Assembly: GCA_902565955.1 (NCBI GenBank)
Contig: CACFGR010000003.1
Span: 1 to 40,661 of the forward strand
DNA length: 40,661 bases
Source of the DNA: an uncultured Pelagibacteraceae bacterium
Lineage (GTDB): Bacteria; Pseudomonadota; Alphaproteobacteria; Pelagibacterales; AG-422-B15
Direction: 5' to 3'
A model generated the notes under the pieces. The model was given only the letters and a program-made list of their open reading frames with translations, was not told where the DNA came from and did not search any database. Positions 35,911 through 40,661 of this stretch are shown one piece after another. Position numbers and translations under genes: made by a program. Numbering within the stretch: the stretch's first letter is position 1; every line of letters starts with the position of its first letter.

Positions 35911-36100
35911 TGATTTCAACCTTTTCTGGTACGCTCTCTAGATCTGGTTTCTGAGCATTGTCATGATCATCTTGTATTAATTCGTCAGCATTTGGATTGA
36001 TAAAAAATTCATAAAAAGAAAAATTTTGTACCGATGAGCAAGCATTGAAAGCAAATAAAAATAAAATTAAATTAAAAATAACTATTATTTTTTTTCTCAT
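35903..36100 (-). CDS. Small predicted lipoprotein
   Basis: A 65-residue protein with a type II signal peptide: MRKKIIVIFNLILFLFAFNAC, where FNAC is an acceptable lipobox. The short mature part is acidic (NADELIQDDHDNAQKPDLESVPEKVEINE). It is squeezed between argC (overlap of four bases) and hom (overlap of eight bases), so it is translated with them. The family is unknown to me. The acidic tail suggests an outer-membrane-anchored, mostly disordered protein. Confidence 0.8.
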   Translation of the reverse strand: MRKKIIVIFNLILFLFAFNACSSVQNFSFYEFFINPNADELIQDDHDNAQKPDLESVPEKVEINE

Positions 36101-37107
36101 ACTATTCCTAACCCCTCATCATAATCATTCATAAGATTAAAGTTTTGAAATGCCTGTCCAGCTGCACCTTTTAACAAATTGTCTAAAACACTAACGATAC
36201 ATAATTTATTCTCTTTATATCCCTTTTTTAATCCTATAACTAAGTTATTTGTGCCGACTACATCTCTAGAGGAAGGAATTTCATTCATTGGTAGCAACTG
36301 TATAAAATTCTCTTCATTAAATCTTTTTTGTAATATATCATATATATCATTTTGTGATGCCCCATTTGTATCAATATAAATGCTACTCAAAATACCTCTT
36401 TCAACAGGCAATATATTAGCCGCAAAGAAAACTTCAGTATGAATATTTTTGATTTTAGTTAGTTCTTGGTTTATTTCAGCTATGTGTTTGTGATCACCGA
36501 TACCGTAGGTTCTTATATTTTCTCTAACTTCTTCAATTAACTCCTCTTTACCTTTTGTTTTACCTGCACCTGAGTATCCAGATTTTGAGTCAATTACGAT
36601 GTCGTCAGTTTTAATTGCATTTTGTTCTATAAGCTCAATTAGCGGAATTAAGATGCTCGTTGCATAACAACCAGGGTTTGCAACATGCTTACAATTTTTT
36701 ATCTTATCTCTATTAAACTCTGTTAGTCCGTATTGGAATTCGTTGTTTATTTCAAAGTTGCCGTGTTGAAAGCCATACCAGTTCTCATATTCTTTTTTAT
36801 CATCAAGTCTAAAATCAACTGACAGGTCAATTATACTGATATTAGATTTCAATAGATCACTTCTTTTGTGAAGACTTTCATTTGGCAAGCAATTAAATAT
36901 ATAATCAATTCTGCTTAAATTTATATCTTCATACTTTTTATACTCAAGCGAGTGTTTTATGCCAATTGAGTCTTGGATTTGAACTTTCTCACCTGCTGAC
37001 TTATTTGCAGATAAAGCCTCAATCCTAACATGGGGATGGTTGAGGCAAATTTTTATTATTTCATGTCCTACAAATCCACTGGCACCTAATATAGCTACAT
37101 TTTTCAT
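36097..37107 (-). CDS. argC: N-acetyl-gamma-glutamyl-phosphate reductase
   Basis: The NADPH-dependent third step of arginine synthesis. The 336-residue protein has the nucleotide-binding start VAILGASGFVGHEIIKIC, IDLSVDFRLDDKKEYENWYGFQHG, YGLTEFNRDKIK, the catalytic Cys147 in VANPGCYATSILIPL, SKSGYSGAGKTK and the base-containing GDHKHIAEI. The length and motifs fit the common bacterial type. It heads the argC-lipoprotein-hom-glpX-recJ unit, 40 bases downstream of rpsI, so the ribosomal genes may be part of the same transcript. Confidence 0.96.
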   Translation of the reverse strand: MKNVAILGASGFVGHEIIKICLNHPHVRIEALSANKSAGEKVQIQDSIGIKHSLEYKKYEDINLSRIDYIFNCLPNESLHKRSDLLKSNISIIDLSVDFRLDDKKEYENWYGFQHGNFEINNEFQYGLTEFNRDKIKNCKHVANPGCYATSILIPLIELIEQNAIKTDDIVIDSKSGYSGAGKTKGKEELIEEVRENIRTYGIGDHKHIAEINQELTKIKNIHTEVFFAANILPVERGILSSIYIDTNGASQNDIYDILQKRFNEENFIQLLPMNEIPSSRDVVGTNNLVIGLKKGYKENKLCIVSVLDNLLKGAAGQAFQNFNLMNDYDEGLGIV

Positions 37108-37147
37108 AATAATATATTAATTTTATAAAAAGAAAGTTTGAAAAATA

Positions 37148-37591
37148 TTATCTTTTTGAGAATTGGAAACGTCTTCGCGCTTTACGTCTACCATATTTTT
37201 TTCTTTCAACAATTCGAGAGTCTCTCGTAAGTAAACCTTCAGTTTTAAGAATTGGCCTTAAGTTTGGATCTAGCAAAGTAAGTGCTTTTGAAATTCCATG
37301 CCTTACAGCACCAGCTTGACCGGACATTCCCCCGCCACTAACTGTTACTGTTGTATCAACATTCATTTTTTTGTTTGTCAGTTCAAGTGGTTGGTTAACT
37401 AGCATATTTAAAACAGGTCTTAAAAAGTATTTATCAACATCCTTGCCGTTGATAACCATTTTACCAGATCCATCTTTTATCCAGACTCTTGCAACAGCAT
37501 TCTTTCTTTTACCTGTCGCATATGACCTTCCCAGATTATCCAATATAGGTTTAGCTAAATTCTCTTCTGTATTATTCATAGTATCATTCAT
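37148..37591 (-). CDS. rpsI: 30S ribosomal protein S9
   Basis: Small-subunit protein S9, 147 residues with an N-terminal extension before [52 protein letters not shown] and the C-terminal [28 protein letters not shown] are the family signatures; the basic tail reaches the tRNA site in the decoding region. The ATG directly follows the rplM stop, with AGGAAG about nine bases upstream inside rplM. Confidence 0.98.
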   Translation of the reverse strand: MNDTMNNTEENLAKPILDNLGRSYATGKRKNAVARVWIKDGSGKMVINGKDVDKYFLRPVLNMLVNQPLELTNKKMNVDTTVTVSGGGMSGQAGAVRHGISKALTLLDPNLRPILKTEGLLTRDSRIVERKKYGRRKARRRFQFSKR

Positions 37592-38056
37592 TTAGACTAC
37601 TTCCTGTATATTATATATTTTGGGATTTTGAGCTTCATGAGGATGTTTGTTACCTACATATACCTTCATATTAGATAGCTGCTTTCTTCCAAGAGGTCCC
37701 TTTGGTATCATTCTTTTAACGGCCATTCTAACAAGTCTATCAGGAAATTTTCCTTCTAAAATTTTTCTGGCATTGATACTTTTAATGCCACCAGGATATC
37801 CAGTGTGCCTATAATAAGTTTTGTCATCTAGCTTCTTACCTGTAAGCCTCACTTTTTCAGCATTAATAATAACTACATTATCACCGCAATCAACATGTGG
37901 GGTGTATGTTGGCTTATGCTTACCTCTTAAGATATTTGATACATTTGTCGCTAGTCTGCCCAATACAATATCTTTTGCATCGATCAGCAGCCAGTCTTTC
38001 TTTATGTCTTCTTTTCTTAGAGACTTAGTTTGCTTTAGTATCTTTGATGATGTCAT
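37592..38056 (-). CDS. rplM: 50S ribosomal protein L13
   Basis: Large-subunit protein L13. The ORF track start is 38080; I prefer the ATG at 38056 ([29 protein letters not shown]), which gives 154 residues, the usual alphaproteobacterial length. The motifs [55 protein letters not shown] and [30 protein letters not shown] are typical. No good Shine-Dalgarno is present upstream, and a promoter-like element lies very close, so a short leader is possible. It is coupled to rpsI. Confidence 0.97.
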   Translation of the reverse strand: MTSSKILKQTKSLRKEDIKKDWLLIDAKDIVLGRLATNVSNILRGKHKPTYTPHVDCGDNVVIINAEKVRLTGKKLDDKTYYRHTGYPGGIKSINARKILEGKFPDRLVRMAVKRMIPKGPLGRKQLSNMKVYVGNKHPHEAQNPKIYNIQEVV

Positions 38057-38064
38057 GCTATAGT

Positions 38065-38093
38065 TTATTAGAGAATACAATAAAATATGTCAA
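38065..38093 (-). promoter_or_regulatory. Candidate promoter for rplM-rpsI
   Basis: On the minus strand a perfect TTGACA (38088-38093) is followed by TAATAA after 17 bases (38065-38070) or TCTAAT after 15 (38067-38072). Either -10 would start transcription only a few bases before the ATG at 38056. Confidence 0.4.
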
Positions 38094-38194
38094 CAATATA
38101 TATTTATATAGTAATTTCATATATTTAAATAGAGGTATTATTATACTATAATAATTATTACCCTTTACATAAGTCTTAGAGTGTTATTCAATAT
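38094..38194. other. AT-rich intergenic segment between rplM and the metY leader
   Basis: This stretch between the divergent rplM and metY units is very AT-rich and has no ORF. TTTACA near 38164 followed by TTCAAT after 17 bases is a weak promoter candidate for the metY leader. I see nothing else I can name. Confidence 0.5.
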
Positions 38195-38240
38195 ATTGTC
38201 GAGTTTAATGCAGCTTGCGGACTTAAACAGCTAAGCCACC
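38195..38240 (+). promoter_or_regulatory. SAM-II/SAM-V-type riboswitch aptamer candidate
   Basis: The leader GTCGAGTTTAATGCAGCTTGCGGACTTAAACAGCTAAGCC resembles the SAM-II superfamily as I remember it: a U/A-rich loop entry (GAUUUAA-like), CUUGC, then a [U/A]UAAA...GCUAA tail. It is followed by an intrinsic terminator and then a methionine/cysteine sulfhydrylase gene, the usual context for SAM-II and SAM-V elements in marine alphaproteobacteria. TTGCGG (38215-38220) in the aptamer can also pair with CCGCA in the terminator, giving an antiterminator. The subclass is not certain. Confidence 0.62.
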
Positions 38241-38242
38241 GG

Positions 38243-38273
38243 CCGCACATAAATATTATGATGCGGTTTTTTT
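38243..38273 (+). terminator. Riboswitch-controlled intrinsic terminator
   Basis: CCGCACATAA (38243-38252) pairs with TTATG and TGCGG (38256-38266, one bulged A) around an ATA loop, followed by seven T residues. It lies between the candidate SAM aptamer and the metY start, so it is a leader attenuator, not the end of a gene. Confidence 0.85.
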
Positions 38274-38315
38274 GTTCGCTGTGAAACTCATATAAAAATA
38301 ATTAGAGGTAAAAAA

Positions 38316-39629
38316 ATGGCAAAAAACAAATTCAATCCAGCAGACTCTGTAAATCCTGAAACAATTGCATTGCATGGAGGTGATTACAGAAGCGATCCAT
38401 CTACTACATCGGTTGCGGTACCGATTTATCAGACTACATCATATCAATTTCATAATACTGAACACGCGGCTAATTTATTTGGAGCTAAAGATTTTGGAAA
38501 TATTTATACAAGAATAATGAATCCAACTGTAGATGTTCTGGAAAAAAGAGTTGCGGCAATGGAAGGTGGTGTGGGAGCCTTATGCGTTAGCTCTGGTCAG
38601 TCAGCCTCTATGTTGAGTATACAAAATTTAGTAAAGGCAGGAGATAATATCGTAAGTTCTACAGATTTATATGGTGGAACATGGAATTTATTTGCAAACA
38701 CAATGAAAGATTTAGGAATAGAAGTCAGATTTGCAGACCCAACAGACCCTGAAAGTTTTAGAAAAATGACAGATGATAATACTCGTGCTTATTATGCTGA
38801 AACTTTACCTAATCCTAAACTAAAAGTCTTTCCAATAAGGGAAGTGGCAGATATTGGAGATGAATATAATATTCCTCTTATTGTGGATAATACTGCAGCG
38901 CCTGTAATTTGTAAGCCAATTGAACATGGCGCAACTATTGTTGTGCATTCACTTACAAAATTCATAGGTGGCCATGGTACAACGATTGGAGGAATCATTG
39001 TTGATAGCGGTAAATTTGATTGGGCAAAAGATCCTAAAAGACAACCTATGTTAAATAATCCTGATCCAAGTTATCATGGTATGATATGGACTGAATTCGC
39101 TAAGGCTGTTGGTCCTATAGCTTATATTGTAAGAGCTAGATTTGTTGGTCTAAGAGACTTAGGTCCCGCTCTTCCACCTCAAAGTGCATTTCAAATAATT
39201 CAAGGTTTAGAAACTGTGTCATTAAGAATGGAAAAACATTGTTCTAATGCTGCAAAAGTTGCAGAATATCTTTCAAGTCACAACAAGGTTTCGCGAGTTA
39301 TATATGCCGGTCTTGATGAGGGAGAAGCAGGTGAAAGAGCTAACAAATATCTCAAAGGAGGTCACGGTGCACTATGCGGCATTGAACTCAAAGGAGGTAA
39401 GGCAAGTGGTGAAAAGTTTATTAATAACTTAAATATGTTTTATCATGTTGCCAACATTGGTGATGCAAGAAGTTTGGCTATACACCCTGCTTCCACTACT
39501 CACTCTCAATTATCTGATGAGGATATGGAGTCAGCCGGAGTTAATCCAAGTTATGTGAGATTGTCAATAGGCATAGAACATATTGATGACATTATCGAAG
39601 ATCTCAAAAATGCTCTTGATGCAGCATAG
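38316..39629 (+). CDS. metY: O-acetylhomoserine sulfhydrylase (Cys/Met metabolism PLP enzyme)
   Basis: A PLP enzyme that makes homocysteine from an O-acylated homoserine and sulfide. At 437 residues it has the longer MetY-type length. Motifs: ETIALHGGDYRSDPSTTSVAVPIYQTTSYQF, YTRIMNPTVDVLEKRVAAMEGGVGALCVSSGQSA, YAETLPNPKLKV, IVDNTAAPVICKPIEHGATIVVHSLTKFIGGHGTTIGG (PLP lysine in SLTK) and SLAIHPASTTHSQLSDEDMESAGV. AGAGG lies seven bases before the ATG. The SAM-riboswitch-like leader and terminator upstream indicate repression by S-adenosylmethionine. Substrate choice (acetyl versus succinyl) is by family only. Confidence 0.93.
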   Translation: MAKNKFNPADSVNPETIALHGGDYRSDPSTTSVAVPIYQTTSYQFHNTEHAANLFGAKDFGNIYTRIMNPTVDVLEKRVAAMEGGVGALCVSSGQSASMLSIQNLVKAGDNIVSSTDLYGGTWNLFANTMKDLGIEVRFADPTDPESFRKMTDDNTRAYYAETLPNPKLKVFPIREVADIGDEYNIPLIVDNTAAPVICKPIEHGATIVVHSLTKFIGGHGTTIGGIIVDSGKFDWAKDPKRQPMLNNPDPSYHGMIWTEFAKAVGPIAYIVRARFVGLRDLGPALPPQSAFQIIQGLETVSLRMEKHCSNAAKVAEYLSSHNKVSRVIYAGLDEGEAGERANKYLKGGHGALCGIELKGGKASGEKFINNLNMFYHVANIGDARSLAIHPASTTHSQLSDEDMESAGVNPSYVRLSIGIEHIDDIIEDLKNALDAA

Positions 39630-39636
39630 ATTTTAG

Positions 39637-40661
39637 TTAAAAGTCTCTTCGGAGATAATTGCTTCGGTGAGACTTTTTGCTTAACATCCACATCGATATT
39701 GATACAAGAAATAAAACAATGGCATTCCCTTGGTGGGCAAGAGCTAAATACCACGGGATGTTCTGAAAAGTCATTAGCACCCCAAGCAAAATTTGTAATA
39801 TAAATGTAAAATTAAATGTCAATAATAAATAATTTTTTTTAATGTCATTATTTTTTTTAAAAAAATCATAATTGACGTAAATAATTAAAAGTAAGATAAA
39901 TATAGCAAAAGTACGGTGAATAAATATTATATATTCTCCTCTCTCGAAAAAATTAATAATGCCTCTCAAACTATTATTTTCAATTAGAGGAAAAATATTG
40001 CCATTATACATAGGCCAAGTATTAAACAATAATCCTGAATGAGTACCAGAAACAAAGGCACCATAAGCAATTTGAAGAAAAATAAATAATAATAATATTA
40101 AGAATAAGTACTCATTGTAAGTTTTATAAAAATTTGTCTTCTTATAAATATATTTCATATTAACCTCTAAAAATGTTTGGAACGTAATACCTAAAATAAT
40201 AAAAGCCATTGTTAAATGCATCGCCAAACGATATTGACTTACATCAACTCTTCCAATAAGACCACTTTGAACCATATACCAGCCAATCACAGCCTGAAAA
40301 CCAAGTAAAAAACCAATTAAAAATATTCTTAGAAAATAATAACTTTGGATTTTTTTCTTTATTAATAAATATATTAATGGAGCTAAATATAATAACCCAA
40401 TTAATCGTGCAAAGAATCTATGAAACCACTCCCAAAAATATATAGTTTTAAATTCATTCAGCGTCATAGCACTATTGATAAGCATAAACTCATCAATTTT
40501 TTTATATTTATTGAACTCTACTTGCCATTGAGCTTCACTAAAAGGGTAAATTACTCCTGAAATTGGAAGCCATTCTGTTATTGATAGACCTGAGTCAGAT
40601 ATTCTAGTATATCCTCCAATAAGTATTATTGCACAAATAGATAATGTTAGAGATAATAGCC
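39637..40661 (-). CDS. ctaA: Heme A synthase (COX15/CtaA), N-terminus beyond window
   Basis: Oxidises heme O to heme A for cytochrome aa3 oxidase. The ORF track begins at 40485, but the frame is open upstream to the right edge and reads GGYTRISDSGLSITEWLPISGVIYPFSEAQWQVEFNKYKKFDEFMLIN, the conserved first periplasmic loop of COX15, so the gene is partial at its 5' end. Visible heme-ligand candidates are the His residues in EWFHRFFARLIG, AMHLTMAF, FIHRTFAI and LAHQGNAI. SGTHSGLLFNTWPMYNG is also typical. About seven hydrophobic segments remain. It converges on metY with a seven-base gap. Confidence 0.95.
   Translation of the reverse strand, partial: LLSLTLSICAIILIGGYTRISDSGLSITEWLPISGVIYPFSEAQWQVEFNKYKKIDEFMLINSAMTLNEFKTIYFWEWFHRFFARLIGLLYLAPLIYLLIKKKIQSYYFLRIFLIGFLLGFQAVIGWYMVQSGLIGRVDVSQYRLAMHLTMAFIILGITFQTFLEVNMKYIYKKTNFYKTYNEYLFLILLLFIFLQIAYGAFVSGTHSGLLFNTWPMYNGNIFPLIENNSLRGIINFFERGEYIIFIHRTFAIFILLLIIYVNYDFFKKNNDIKKNYLLLTFNFTFILQILLGVLMTFQNIPWYLALAHQGNAIVLFLVSISMWMLSKKSHRSNYLRRDF
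39639..39678 (+). terminator. Probable terminator of metY
   Basis: AAAAGTCTC (39639-39647) and GAGACTTTT (39669-39677) can form a 9-bp stem ending in a short T run, ten bases after the metY stop. The loop itself can fold (TCTTCGGAGA). It overlaps the last codons of the converging ctaA gene. Confidence 0.55.

Noticed and set aside
39551-39754. Minus-strand ORF of 67 residues over the metY/ctaA junction
   Set aside because: It overlaps two well-supported genes in other frames and has no recognisable features.
40483-40485. ctaA start codon at 40485 as in the ORF track
   Set aside because: The upstream codons to the window edge are open and encode the conserved COX15 loop (GGYTRISDSGLSITEW), so the true start lies outside the window.

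Overview
The window is a 40.7 kb piece of a low-GC, tightly packed, probably free-living marine alphaproteobacterial chromosome. Evidence for the lineage: an aapJQMP general L-amino-acid ABC transporter, a PopZ-type protein encoded directly before valS, a mitochondrial-type NDUFS4-like complex I accessory subunit, COX15-type ctaA, a SAM-II-type leader before a sulfhydrylase gene, and intergenic gaps of a few bases with tRNA genes sitting inside operons. SAR11, HIMB59 or AEGEAN-169-like groups fit; I cannot choose between them from the sequence.

Region 1 (1-9 kb, minus strand). The most remarkable object is missing from the ORF track because it runs off the left edge with no stop. One uninterrupted frame starts at 7510 and continues to base 1 (2,503 codons seen, C-terminus outside). 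I read every in-phase codon and found no stop. It encodes a giant Ala-rich protein made of well over a hundred 15-residue units (roughly A-N-P-E-A-A-A-D-I-A-G-A-M-A-E), interrupted by two related Gln/Ala-rich inserts and a block of 45-46-residue super-repeats, and ending in view with a Met/Gly/Pro-rich tail. Immediately upstream is a TolC-family outer-membrane channel gene, which suggests type I secretion of the giant protein.

Region 2 (9-14.5 kb, minus). An operon reads pcm-like methyltransferase, popZ-like, valS, ilvD. Region 3 (14.5-20 kb): tRNA-Cys, a winged-helix plus TPR-like protein, tRNA-Asn, and the aapJ-Q-M-P operon with a strong hairpin between aapJ and aapQ. Region 4 (20-24.5 kb, minus): tRNA-Pro, aguA, aguB (agmatine to putrescine), NDUFS4-like, tRNA-Arg and a Sel1-repeat protein, preceded upstream by a hotdog thioesterase and an epoxide-hydrolase-like enzyme.

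Region 5 (24.5-30.4 kb, plus). A promoter and TPP riboswitch lead into thiB-thiP (no thiQ), then nhaD, a glutathione peroxidase and a photolyase-related protein that appears to lack two Fe-S ligands. Region 6 (30.4-31.7 kb, minus): alternative oxidase, a DUF4149-like membrane protein and a 60-residue unknown protein. Region 7 (31.8-38.1 kb, minus): rplM-rpsI, then argC-lipoprotein-hom-glpX-recJ, then tRNA-Glu. Region 8 (38.1 kb to the end): a SAM-II-type riboswitch with terminator controlling a metY-type sulfhydrylase, converging on ctaA, whose frame extends past the right edge.

The genes cover amino-acid uptake and biosynthesis, thiamine uptake under vitamin control, respiration, redox and light-damage defence, and translation. 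The giant repeat protein and its TolC neighbour are the accessory and least explained part.
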